Positions 47,155 through 57,936 of a stretch of DNA of 64,000 nt are shown here, in pieces. The position numbers and the translations under genes are program-made. The notes beneath the pieces were generated by a model. It did not search any database. It was not told the origin of the DNA and saw only the letters and a program-made list of their open reading frames with translations. The DNA is from Strobilurus pachycystidiatus (taxonomy: Eukaryota > Basidiomycota > Agaricomycetes > Agaricales > Physalacriaceae): the NCBI GenBank assembly GCA_019915135.1, contig JAHLMK010000002.1:1116001-1180000 (forward strand). Direction: 5' to 3'. The first letter of the stretch is position 1. Every line of letters starts with the position of its first letter.

Positions 47155-47640
47155 CTAAGCGCTGCTGGGGGCTTCATCCTCTGGACAGCACGTAAATATT
47201 GAAACTTGGGGACGTGATTCAGGAAACTAACCGAGAAGGATGCCTTCCTTGACGAGTTCTTCGGGTTTAGGGCGCTGTTGAAGAGCATGATCCAGCTTGT
47301 CCTGTTGAGACATTATCGAGGGGTTCGCATATACGGAATCGGCAAAACTTGCCTCGAGTTGAGAACGTTGTAGCTTCTCCTTCGCTGCAATGAGGGATGG
47401 GGCGATACCTCTGTCGTCTATGCATTGTGATTCACCTGGTTAGTGCAGCGCATCGAGGATGATGAAGGCAGACCTTTCAGGATGTTACGCCCAATGAGCT
47501 CTTCCTTCTGAGGACGTTGATTGAGCTGTCTCTCGAGCGTATCGATCGTGCTCTGATCAACAGAGGGGCGGCGAACAGGTTTGGTTGCTGTGAAATGATC
47601 AACAGGCTGAGAAACAATTCAAGAAAGGTCGCATACACAT
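47155..47640 (-). CDS. RPEL-repeat protein
   Basis: Five exons give a 109-residue protein. The first exon is just ATG plus one base (47640), then after GTATGCGACC..TTTCACAG comes TKPVRRPSVDQSTIDTLERQ. Two RPEL motifs stand out: LERQLNQRPQKEELIGRNIL (residues about 19-38) and LDHALQQRPKPEELVKEGIL (about 81-100), fitting L..xL..RP...EL....IL. A basic/amphipathic stretch (AAKEKLQRSQLEASFADSVY) lies between. The last exon adds EDEAPSSA before TAG 47155-47157. In animals RPEL motifs bind monomeric actin (MRTF, Phactr); the same role in fungi is an inference. Confidence 0.82.
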
Positions 47641-47836
47641 GGTATCGATGTGGTTGTTGGTAAGGTGTAGATTCAGGAGCTCCGGGTCGAGACCTTTGAA
47701 CGTCACAGGACTCGAGATTTCCACGATCAAGTGCATTACAACGGGAGAGAATGATACAAATCAAGTCGGTGTAGAGGATACAAAGAAGACAAGTACAGCC
47801 CAGCCTAACCACACAGAAGAATCACCAAGATGTAGC

Positions 47837-48340
47837 TCAGATTCCCAGCCAAAAGTCACTCCCAATCTCCTTGGTTTCTCTTTTAATAGCCTCCTTCGCC
47901 TTGCGAGCGCGGTCCCGTTCGACTACGCGTTCCTCCTTGACAGATTCCACCAAACGAAGGGTGTCAATGATATTTTCCTTTACGCGAGCTACCTGTTGTT
48001 CGACGTCGGCATCCATCTCGTCCAAGAGATCCAACAGTGATATGACGGCTTGAGGCGGGATGCGTAAATGATGGGCATGCGGAAGGTCGGGCAACGGCTT
48101 GTCGAAATCACTTCGCAGGTTGGAGCGTGTGTATGTGGAATCGGAAGAGAATTGTCTAGGCGGTCTGGAGAGTAGAAGGGATAAGATGTCGGAAGAGGAC
48201 AGCGAGGGTTGGTCTGAATGGCTAGACGACGAAGAGGATGAGGACGACGTTGACGAGGAGGATGAGGAGGAGTTCGACGAGCAGTCTGGAGGCGGAAAGA
48301 GTGGAGACTGCGAGATGTCGAGGGTTAGGGCGATGGCCAT
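47837..48340 (-). CDS. Unknown coiled-coil protein with a Ser run
   Basis: Intronless, 167 residues from ATG 48340 (MAIALTLDISQSPLFPP). Residues about 20-45 are almost all serine, encoded by a cctcctcatcctcttcg-like repeat. The second half is a charged helix: LLDLLDEMDADVEQQVARVK, then LVESVKEERVVERDRARKAK and EAIKRETKEIGSDFWLGI, likely a coiled coil. An upstream in-frame start at 48382 would leave only about 20 bp to the next gene, so 48340 is preferred. No family recognised. Confidence 0.6.
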   Translation of the reverse strand: MAIALTLDISQSPLFPPPDCSSNSSSSSSSTSSSSSSSSSHSDQPSLSSSDILSLLLSRPPRQFSSDSTYTRSNLRSDFDKPLPDLPHAHHLRIPPQAVISLLDLLDEMDADVEQQVARVKENIIDTLRLVESVKEERVVERDRARKAKEAIKRETKEIGSDFWLGI

Positions 48341-48402
48341 GGTGGTCGGAAGCCAAGAAGAGGTTGATGTCACGTAACGCACAGACTCTGATTCGCTCCG
48401 CC

Positions 48403-48984
48403 ATGTCGCTCACAGCGGCGCGCCTTGCTCGGGCGACAGTCCGCCCCCGCCTCCTCGCTACACCACCTGCTAGACAGTATTCATCATCTCACGATGATCA
48501 CCACCACGACGAGCATCACCAGGAAGACAGCACGGTTTATCCCGAAGAAAGTACGCCATGGGTCCGTTTTGCCCACGTCGCTCCTGCTGATGGTTTCCAG
48601 GTTTTTTCAACGCTTTTTGGGGGAAGGTCGTCTTTGGCGTGGCCGCCGTTGGTCTCGCCATCAAGTTCGCACCTACACCGACCAAGGACGGATACATGAC
48701 CCGTTGGATCGAGATGTATACTCCGGACATGCGCAAGAACTACGAGAACAACGTCAATCATACCATCCTCGCTCGCCAGTGGTCTGATGACAGGCTGACC
48801 TTCATGCATACACAACGACCATTCATCCACCGAATCCAAACCCCACAGTGCGTTACTCTGTTTATTCTCCCGAGCAGTGAACCGGATTTCTCATGTGTTG
48901 TATAGGGCAATGAACAACGGTTCTCCGTTCTGTATGCCTGTAGGATTGACTAGTGACATGAGCAATCTGAAAGTCAAGCCTTAG
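48403..48984 (+). CDS. Probable mitochondrial complex I accessory subunit (17.8 kDa type)
   Basis: Three exons, about 140 residues. N-terminus MSLTAARLARATVRPRLLAT with PPARQYSSS is a mitochondrial presequence; then a His-rich stretch (HDDHHHDEHHQED). After an intron (GTACGCCATG..GTTTCCAG) comes SFFNAFWGKVVFGVAAVGLA (membrane helix), then KFAPTPTKDGYMTRWIEMYT, DMRKNYENNVNHTILARQ and RPFIHRIQTPQ. A second intron leads to AMNNGSPFCMPVGLTSDMSN and the TAG at 48982-48984. The helix plus 'F..R....GSPFCMPVG' pattern resembles the fungal 17.8 kDa NADH dehydrogenase subunit as I recall it; the specific name is tentative. It starts 62 bp from the divergent coiled-coil gene. Confidence 0.6.
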
Positions 48985-49317
48985 AATAGTAATGCGAGTT
49001 GAAGGCAATTTGAGCTGGTGGCAACTGCTGTCCGATTGGGTCCGACCTCGATACATTGAACCAGGCTCGTCGATTTGAAGCGTCCAGTCAACTGAGATGT
49101 TGAAACGTGCAAGGAACTAAGTATCACTTTATTGGCATACATCATGCCATTGCCTTCGGATGGTGGCCAGAGCAGCACGTGTCCAAGGGTTGTTCGTTGA
49201 AATGATGAAACTTCTTGTCCTCTTGCCGTCTCGTCCTTCGCCGTCCTGTCCTCGCCCTTCCTCTCGTCGTGGCCCACGACCACGACGAATTCCGCCTAAA
49301 GATATCCTCACATCATC
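48985..49317. other. Intergenic, no gene seen
   Basis: A 333 bp gap with the RAX2 promoter, including a C/T-rich stretch (cttgccgtctcgtccttcg) shortly before the RAX2 start. Confidence 0.45.
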
Positions 49318-52300
49318 ATGTCCATGCACTTGCCACGACGAGCTCTCTTCCCCCTGTTATTCTCCAATGCGGTCCTGGCCTCCCTCCCTCTCGTGGACTT
49401 TGACCGTATGGGAAAAGTCGGTCTCGTCGGTACATTCTCAGGCCTCGACTTTTTTCAAAACTCCTCTTTCACCTACGATTCGTCCACGGCAACCCTGCTT
49501 TCACGCTCCGGGGATGGCCAACTGTCAACCATAGCATCCACGAATAGTGGCGGTCGGATTTCAGCAGGATGTGCCCTCGATGACATATTCTATCTCGCCG
49601 GGTCGTTTTCGTCCATTCAATCGACGTCTGCCGACAACGTCGCGTCCTACACGCCGTCCTCTGGCGACTTTGCAGCGTTGGGTAGCAACGGCCCTAATGG
49701 CGAGGTGTACGCGGTCTACTGCGATGAGAAAAATGGAAAGGTGTGGTTTGGAGGCGATTTCACGTCGCCTGGGAGGTCGGTGGCGGTCTGGGATCCCAGC
49801 GCGAGCACTTGGTCGAAACCTCCCTTCGATGGTCTCTCAGGCGCCGGGTCGCGCGTCCTGTCCATCACCACCAACTCCTCCCAGTCCTCACTCTTCTTTG
49901 CCGGCTCGTTCATCACCAACTTTGGAGGCAACAGCACCGCTATCAACGGCACAAACAATCCCAACGTCCCATTCTCTGCTGGAGCGACGCCCTTTTCTTC
50001 ATCATTGGTACCCATCCCTCTCGGAACTGCAGAGGTCGTTGGGTCGCCGAACTCGGGCGATTCTGATTTCAGTGACATATCGAATATCCTTTGTCCATCA
50101 GGTTCAGATGGACCGGGTAGCACATGGCTGGCTGCGGATGGCAACGTCGCTCTCGTTACTGTTCGCGCGTTCTCCTACTTAACGGCGAGCGGCGTGCGCT
50201 TGGGAAATACATTCTTGGATGGCCATGGAACAACTGGTTTCAGGTACGTTTACTGCACTTTGCAATATCATCCAGCGGTGCTCAAGTTCACTTAGTTTGA
50301 CCACTATTCCTGACAATCACGTTCGTACTCTGAAATATCTGGATCCTACTACCAACGAGAACGTCACTTGTTCTGATCCCTGCCCACTGTCTACCGACTC
50401 TTCCCTTCTCTATCAAGATTTCCTTTTCGAGGATGACAGTCTCTCCATCACAGGAATAGAACTGCATCTGTCCGAGTACACGGGCACCTCGCCCGGTCTC
50501 CACATCTTGCAGCTGTTGTCATCCGGTGCCTTTGCATCCGCGGTAGCCGACCTGAACGGGGAGTCTTGCTATGCCCCGAATGCCTCGACCACGTCTCACA
50601 CCGGAGATTGGTCGGTGAAGGTAGCCAACACCAACATATCTGGCACTACCCAATCCGTTCTCGTATCGACCGTCGCTGTCGGTACATCGGCTTCTGACAG
50701 TCCAAGCATCACCTGGAACCCGTACGTCTCTGCCTCCGGCCAGTATACCGTCGACATGCTCGTCCCGGGATGTGTCAATTTCCAGGATTGTGATTCACGG
50801 ACAACGGTCACGGTTACAGTTTTCTCTGGTGTTGGAGACCCGACGGTGCTGGATGTATCTCAATCGCACGACGAGGACACATTGGTTCGCATCTACACCG
50901 GTGCCATTGTACCGTCATCCACAGACTTTGTCATGACCGTCACCATGACTCTCTCAAATAGCGCTTCAGAAGCTGGTTCGGGCGGGAACTACGAGTTGGT
51001 CGCAGATCGCATTGAACTCATCCTAACGTCTGCCAATATCACAGACGACGCGTCTTCCAGCGGTTCTGGAAACAGTACCTCCTCTTCGGGAAAGCATGGC
51101 TTCGGCTTTTTCGAGTGGCCACTTGACGACAGCTCGGATGTTGACGCGACGGGTACACTGTCCAACTCCACGGAGACGCCTCTCGACGTTGTTGCAACAG
51201 ATCTGTACACCGCCCTTGGAAGCAGCAGTCTGACTTCCTCGTCGAATTCCACTATTGCTGCTGTTGCTCATCATACCTCGGGAGTCATATTTGTTGGCGG
51301 CAATTTGACCCTCTCCTCTGGCAGTGCATCCGGTGCCAAGAACATTGTTGCGTTCAAAGATGGCGAACTTGTTGGGCTCAACGGGGGAGGGTTGAACGGC
51401 CCAGTCACGTCAATGGTTCTTGTTGGCGATAAACTCTACGTCGGCGGTTCATTTGACGACACTTCTTCTACCTCCTCCAATGGTCTTTCCAATGTTGCTG
51501 TGTACGACGTGGAGTCGGAAGAATGGACTGCTATGGATGGTGGTGTCAATGGTGCCGTCGCCTCGTTGGGGTACTACAATGGTTCCGTCCAAGTCGCTGG
51601 CGCCTTCACAGAACTGTTGAGCGCCTCTGGTGGCTCGTCTACGTCCCTCAGCGGTCTCGCAGCCTGGAATGTCGACGCCAAGGCTTGGGTCAACACTGGA
51701 GGATTCCTCGTCGGAGACATGACCTTTGTTGGTAACGGCACGTCGTCTTCGCAATTCGTTGCGGGGAGTGTTGCGGCTTCGGAGGCCTTTGGGTCTACCG
51801 GCATTGTCTTCCTGCAAAATAGCGACACCGACGAGCCGACGCTCACGTCGTTGAATGTTCCCTTGGCTGGCAATGTTAGCGAAGCCACATCGACTTCCTC
51901 CACCCGCCGGCGTGAACTGAATACCCGTGCCTCCGTTTGGGTTCCGAAGACTTTCACGAAACTTTGGTCCAGAGCAACTTCCGACCTCGCATCACTACCT
52001 GATCCCCTTCCCGCCCCTGCCCCCGCTGTTTTAGCCGGTGCTTTTTGGACGAACAGTAGCTCCTCCAATGAGGTTGCCATCATTGGAGGAAACTTCTCCT
52101 TTGCCAATGGTGGTCAGGACTTTACGGGTGTTGGCATCTACGACTCTGATTCGGATACGCTCATTGGGCTTCAAGGGTCACAAATCGACGGTGTCGTGCG
52201 CAGTCTGCTGGTTGTTGGCGATATGCTGTACATTGGTGGTGAATTCACGCTGTCGAGTGAAGGTCAAACCGGATTCGCGATTTACAATCTTGCTACTCAG

Positions 52301-53860
52301 GAGTGGGATGTGTCGGGCATGTCAACTCTTGCTGCAGATTCGGGATCAAGTGTCATTGTCTATTCCATTACTCAATCTTCCTCCTCCGACAAGACTGTGT
52401 TCGTCGCTGGTTCCTTCGCGCAAGCCGGCTCGTTGAGCTGCAAAGCGGTGTGCTCGTTGGACACTTCCTCGAAGCAGTGGAACGATCTCGGTAACGGCAT
52501 CAAAGGCGCAATCTCAACTGTTGTCTATGCAGGGGTAAGCTTCTTCAATCGAGTTGTTTCTCAACGTGCATTAACGACACTAAAATCTAGAATAACGACG
52601 CAATTCTCATCGCCGGTGGATCGATCGAGTTATCTGACGGCACTTCGGCCAATGTGGCAAGCTACACCATAGCGAACTCGTCTTGGGCTGCTGTCGGGTC
52701 AGGTAGTGATATCCCTGGCCCCGTTACGGCTCTGGAGGTCGATGCTTTGAAAGTAGACAGCATCTTTGCCGCCGGAAAGTGAGTGTCTGACCGACATCCT
52801 TGCTTGATGTATGTACTCATCTTATCTTCTCAGGTCCACCAGCGGCGATGCTTTCCTGACATATTGGAATGGTCAAAACTGGACATTACAAGGTTTGTCT
52901 AATTCTATGTTGGGCTTACGTGCCATTTAACGTCTCTCCAGATTCTGCTTTCGAAAGCTCTACAGTCGTTTCTCAGTTGGCCATGGTTCCTCTACAAAAT
53001 ACCCACTCTGCGGAGGGTGTGATAGAATCGGATCGCATGCTCATGATCTCTGGCTCATTAGATGATTCGTCTTTCGGAAATGCGTCATCGGCGTTATTCG
53101 ATGGTCAAACATACTATCCATACATCGTGTCTTCTTCAAGTACTGGCTCGTCCGGTGCTGTCGCGGCCTTATTCCACTCGTTCTCAACTTTCAGCTTCAG
53201 CCAGAAACGTGTGTTCAGTCTTTCTCTCCCTGATTATTCCTTCTTAACTAGGCATCACAGACTTCCTGGCTACTGGTGTAGTAATCCTGATCTCCATCGC
53301 TATCTCGGCGGGTGTCGTCTTCTTCTTGGCCTTGATCGGTATACTGTGGACCTTATTCTCTCGAAGGGACGACAAGGTCAAGGTCTATGAAGGCGATGAA
53401 GGCGACGACGATGACTCGACACACCAAAGGCCCTCTTCTCTTCTCGAGCACGTCAACGCTGCTACACGAGCCACCGTGTTCGGTGGTGTTGGCTACGGGT
53501 ACAATGATCCGGACAAGGAGGAGGAGAAGATCGAGCCATCGTCGCACGATCCATTCGCACCTGACGCGAGTAACTATCTGAGGGCGGAGACGCCGTCGGA
53601 GGCCATGGGTGGTATGATGGGAGAAGAGACGAGTCGACCGGCACATGCGCGGTACTCGTTCGATGGCGTAGGAGAAGGCGAGCTCCCTCTCTCAGCGGGT
53701 ACGGAAGTTGAAATCCTGGATGATAGGGATGCAGCGTGAGTGTTTCCCTCTTCTTTTTCTTCTCGATATCTGTGAGCTCATGTTCCTTCGTAGATGGTGG
53801 TATGCTCGTGATGTACGTACTGGTCAGGAAGGCGTGGTGCCAGCGGCATATCTATACTAG
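49318..53860 (+). CDS. RAX2: Rax2-like cortical polarity protein with a C-terminal SH3 domain
   Basis: Rax2 marks cell-pole cortex and guides bud site or hyphal polarity. Start ATG 49318 (or 49324): a signal peptide (LFPLLFSNAVLASLPLVDF), then a very long extracellular region of Kelch-like blades (repeats such as IFYLAGSFSSIQ, VWFGGDF, VIFVGGNLTL, LYVGGSFDDTS, VQVAGAF, VAIIGGNFSF, LYIGGEF, VFVAGSFAQ) with many N-glycosylation sites. One membrane helix follows: FLATGVVILISIAISAGVVF. The cytosolic tail (FSRRDDKVKVYEGDEGDDDD) ends in an SH3 domain, ARYSFDGVGEGELPLSAGTE..ILDDRDAA/WWYARDVRTGQEGVVPAAYL. The last intron (GTGAGTGTTTCC..TTCGTAG) splits it before WWYAR. About six introns; stop TAG 53858-53860. 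Confidence 0.9.
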
Positions 53861-54231
53861 AACACTCCTTATAGTCTCTCCTTCGCATTTATACCCAATT
53901 GTCGCTATTTGTTTTATCCTCGCTCAACCTCGCGATTTGTTGGCTGTCTCTTAATTCCTCTGTTACTCGTATGACTTTTTATGTATCTATCACTGGTGGG
54001 GTATTGCAGAAGTTCGACATTTGGTTGGCGTGCATATGTTCCTGTATGCAAGTTGCTCAGAGGTGATGTCGAGACTGGACATGACCAGGTTTGTTGTAAT
54101 ATTCTCAGAGATTGCGACATGTCTATTTTCTTAATATTTTCCGTTGTTGGTTTTTCCTCAAGGAAATTTTGGTCATGATATTGCAGTGTGATGCCTATCA
54201 TGCATGGCATGCAATGTAATCTACGACATCC
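53861..54231. other. Convergent 3' intergenic region
   Basis: A 371 bp gap between the convergent stops of RAX2 and malate dehydrogenase. It is AT-rich, with no gene. Confidence 0.5.
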
Positions 54232-55503
54232 TTAGGCGACAAATGCCTTGCCCTTTTCGATGTTCTTCTTCAACTCAGGCAAGCAAGCCTCCAGGAGCGT
54301 CTGCTCCTCTGCGGACAAAGGTCCAAGGGGGTGAATCTTTTCAACACCGTTAACCTATGAGAACAAGATAATCAGTATAAGCGATAGAGCATGATAAGGG
54401 AGACGTACGCCGAGTTCAACGTTGGAGGAGAAGAAGTCAACGCCCTGGTCAGCGAAGAGAGGGCTCTTGACGAAGGTGGGAGTCACGACACCCTTCTCGC
54501 CCTGCAGACCACGGAGGAGGCTGTGGGTGAACTTGGCACCGGCATAGGCCATAGAGAGAGTAGCGCTGCCAGCTCCCTCCTTGGCCTGCACGACCTCGTC
54601 ACCACCGAACTGGATCCGGTGCACGAGCTTTTCGTAGGTCTCGCCGGTCACAGCCTTGCCGTAGCTGGACTGTGAGAGCAGGGGAACGATGGTCGCACCG
54701 CTGTGTCCGCCGACGACGGTGACCTGGGTGTCTAAGGGTGATGCGCCTGCAACACCGGCGAGGAAACGGGCTGCGCGGACGACGTCGAGGGTTGTCACAC
54801 CGAAAAGACGCCTGGGGTCAAAGACGCCGGCTTTTTCGAGAGTAGCAGCGACGATGGGTACAGTGGAGTTGACGGGGTTGGAGATGACCAGAATGTGGGC
54901 TGTGGGGGAAACGCGGCCGACAGCGGTGGCAAGATCACGAACAATAGACGCGTTGGTCTGGGAAAGCTGTTAGCATTTTCCCCGGAAAAATGGCGGACAA
55001 GACGCGTACGTTGAAGAGGTCATCACGGGTCATCTGCGGACGGGGTTAGAGTGGATACAAGTGAGTGAGGCGCAAGGTACTTACACCAGGCTAGGGTAAA
55101 AATTAGCAAAAAGATGATGAGAGAAATGCGGATATCACACACCTTTCTGGGGACACCAGCAGGGATCACGACGACTTCGACGCCTTCCAAAGCCTCGTCG
55201 AGCTTGTCAGCTGCGTAACCGTTCACCTAGAAAAGGGCTTAGGAGAAAACATGGGTCAGAACAGTCTTGGCGCACCTCACTGGCAGTGTCGACGTGGCTA
55301 ACATCGGCAGCAACACCAGGCGCGCCGCGGATATCGTACAAGCTCAGCGACGTCACGAGAGGATCGTTCTTGAGCAACAATGAGAGAGGCTGTCCAATGC
55401 CTCCGCCAGCGCCGAGGACCGCGACCTTGGTAAGGCGCGCCGGGGTGGTGGAGAAAGCCCTGGCAGAGGGGAGGACGGAGCGGACAGCAGAACGAGCAAA
55501 CAT
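54232..55503 (-). CDS. MDH1: Malate dehydrogenase, mitochondrial
   Basis: NAD-dependent TCA-cycle enzyme. Start ATG 55503 ([20 protein letters not shown] is the matrix presequence), then [117 protein letters not shown] and the end [12 protein letters not shown] before TAA 54232-54234. NAD-binding GxGGxxGQ, substrate Arg residues ([15 protein letters not shown]) and the catalytic His (GGHSG) are all present. Six or more introns. Two codons for Pro-Gly in 'RKPGM' form a separate 6 nt exon at 55085-55090. Identification is secure. Confidence 0.96.
55085..55090 (-). other. 6 nt microexon of the malate dehydrogenase gene
   Basis: On the minus strand the exon ending ..CCCAGAAAG is followed by GTGTGTGATATCC..TTTTTACCCTAG, then the six bases CCTGGT, then GTAAGTACCTTGC..CCGTCCGCAG and ATGACCCGTGATGAC. 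The six bases supply the Pro-Gly of the invariant VPRKPGMTRDDLF motif, so skipping them would remove two active-site-loop residues. Confidence 0.88.
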
Positions 55504-55782
55504 GATGGTGGTTAGAGGAAAAGAACGGAGCGTACGCCCCAACGCGGCACTCCGGTCTGGACCGAGATCCTTCCCAGAAGAGGCGCATGACGAAAATGAT
55601 ATTATGCTTTGATGAGCTGGCTCGGACTAGTCTTAAGCTTGACTCAGCTTGAGGCTATGGACGCGACAAGAATGGAAAGAAATATGTTGAGCAGATCTAG
55701 AGTAAGACCCCACAAGTACATGACAGCACGACAGCGACGACAACCCATTACAGTACACCCGCATTTCTACAGCATCACTCGT

Positions 55783-56227
55783 TCATCGACCTCCGCGAAG
55801 GGCAAGGACCAGATGGAGGACAGTGCCAGCGGTTATGTTGAAATCTTTGGCCGTCTTCTCATCTTGCCTGCAATGGAGTTAGTGGCGTGGCGATGGAAGG
55901 AGAGGTGGGCAGACGCACATCTGACGCCCTCCGAAAATCAATCGTTGTTGTGGCGGTGGCACGCCCGACTGCTCCTCGACTTTCTCTTTGATACGGCTGA
56001 TCTGATAGAGAGGATCAGAGGCAACAGTCGCGAGAGGCGGTAACGCACTCACCTTGTCTTCCGGGTCGATATCTAACTCGATCTAGCAAATGAGGCGTCA
56101 GGCGTTGGGACAGCTGCTGTTGACACGAGATTTATGTACCTCCTTCCCGGTCAGCGTCTGTAGGGAGTCGATGAGCGGCTTTGATGGAGAGAGATGAGCG
56201 CGCACTGACCTTGACTTTGATTAACAT
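55783..56227 (-). CDS. RUB1: NEDD8 / Rub1 ubiquitin-like modifier
   Basis: Modifies cullins and thereby activates SCF-type ubiquitin ligases. Five exons give 77 residues: MLIKVK (56210-56227), TLTGKE (56140-56157), [10 protein letters not shown] (56053-56082), then [20 protein letters not shown] with LIFGGRQM, and [20 protein letters not shown] with LALRGGR before TGA 55783-55785. The first three exons are only 18, 18 and 30 nt. [17 protein letters not shown] and LALRGG set it apart from ubiquitin (which has LRLRGG; NEDD8 has Ala at 72). One residue (Arg) follows the Gly-Gly and must be removed before use. Identity is secure, although no long open frame exists. Confidence 0.93.
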
Positions 56228-56372
56228 TGTGGGCGTCGAGAAAGGCGCGTCGTGGTGAAAGGCAAGGTAGATTAGCGCTGACTCAAACGCGGCCCGTAAA
56301 AAGGGTGGGGGGCCGATGCCGAACATCCCATCATCCGCGCTGATCGAATCAATTTCCTTCTTGCCTCCTACG

Positions 56373-57628
56373 ATGACCACTGTCCCAGCCCGCCGCCGCC
56401 ACTCTGGCTCCTTGATTGGTGTCCAGGAGTTCCGGCGTGACCTGTCTCACCTTCTCGAGCCAGAGGACATCAACAACCCGCCCGAACGTCCAAAATCCAC
56501 CCCAGGCGAGCGTCCTCCCCAGCGCCGCAGACAGGCCAGTCCCTCGGACTCCAACCCGTCAGACATGGAGTTCGAGGGCGAAAACGACAACCAAAATTCC
56601 ACCCCGGCCTCTGCGACCATCATCGAAAACGCCGACCGACCGACAAAGCCGCTTCCCGTAAAAAGCCGCAAGCTTCCCACTTCAAACCCAGCCATGCTGC
56701 CTGTGCAGGCCCATGTTCCCAAGGGTGTTGCTGCGAACTCTCAGCGTCGCTTGTTCGTCGTCTTGGAGCAAGCTTGCTTGGAAACCTATCGCATTTCCAG
56801 CGGGAGTGCCAAAAATGGGAGGGCGGGCAGAGGCGGGGAAGGCGAGGTCAAATACACTCTTCTTAACTGCGATGACCACCAAGGCATACTGGCGAAGACT
56901 GGAAGGGACATAGCAGATGCCCGTCCCGATATCACCCATCAGGTCAGCGGCCTAGACGTTTGATTATATATCCTCTCACTCATTACGTTCTCCTTAGTGT
57001 CTGCTCACACTCCTTGATTCGCCCCTTAACAAGGCTGGCCTGCTTCAGGTGTACATTCACACTGCAAAAGGCGTACTTATTGAGGTCAATCCGCACGTCC
57101 GGATACCGCGGACATTCAAACGGTTCAGCGGTCTCATGGGTACGTGCAATCCGTAACATTTCGAATTTCCTTTCTCAAATCCGCCAGTTCAACTGTTGCA
57201 CAAGTTGTCCATTCGAGGTGTCAACGGTCCAGAAAAGCTCCTCAAAGTTATAAAGGTGGGCGAGTCGCTATTCACTGTAGCCATCTTTTAACATAACGTC
57301 CGTTGTGCAGAATCCTATTGTAGACCATTTACCACCGAACACCATCAAGCTCACGCTCTCAGGTGACGCTCAGACTATACGATTATCGAAATACCTCGCT
57401 ACCATACCGGATACCCATAACATCGCTGTCTTCGTCGGTGCCATGGCGCGTGGACGCGACGACTTCGCAGACGCATACGTTGATGAAAAAATCAGTATCA
57501 GCAACTATCCGCTCAGTGCTAGCGTAGCCTGTGGCAAAGTCAGTCGTCGTCACATATTTAAATCATTGACCCTTACTGATTCCCTTCAGTTCTGTTGCGC
57601 TTTAGAGGACCTCTGGGACATCATCTAA
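56373..57628 (+). CDS. NEP1: 18S rRNA pseudouridine N1-methyltransferase Nep1/Emg1
   Basis: SPOUT-class methyltransferase for the hypermodified base in 18S rRNA, needed for 40S assembly. The start at 56373 ([14 protein letters not shown]) follows an in-frame ATG at 56316. A disordered 100-residue N-terminal part precedes the core: [112 protein letters not shown] and [20 protein letters not shown]. These are the hallmark Nep1 motifs. Introns are about 50-60 bp. It ends DLWDII at TAA near 57626-57628. Divergent from NEDD8, 145 bp apart. Confidence 0.95.
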
Positions 57629-57936
57629 TTATACTATCCTGCTATATCTATTTATGGTCCACCATTTTGGCCTTCGACTCTCGTTCACTCTCGCGATGTT
57701 TTCTGTGCAATCCTCACTGTATCCCTACCATCTGCATTTCAACTCGCAGAATCCTGTACTTCTAGCATTTCCTTTTCGTGTTACTAAAAAAAGTGTACTT
57801 AGATCTTATGCTGCGTCAGCGACTCAACTCGCTGCCAGCATCAAAACGGGATTCATATAATGATTATCTTGTTTACGGTTCTTTCTGATGATCTGCATCA
57901 ACGGCTTCGCCACAACACGCCTCATTCTTAACAGCC
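57629..57936. other. Intergenic, no gene seen
   Basis: A 308 bp gap between NEP1 and the Sec14-like gene with no coding sign. Confidence 0.45.

Noticed and set aside
55609..56043. 144-codon plus-strand frame
   Set aside because: It runs opposite the NEDD8 exons and has no motif; NEDD8 explains the region.
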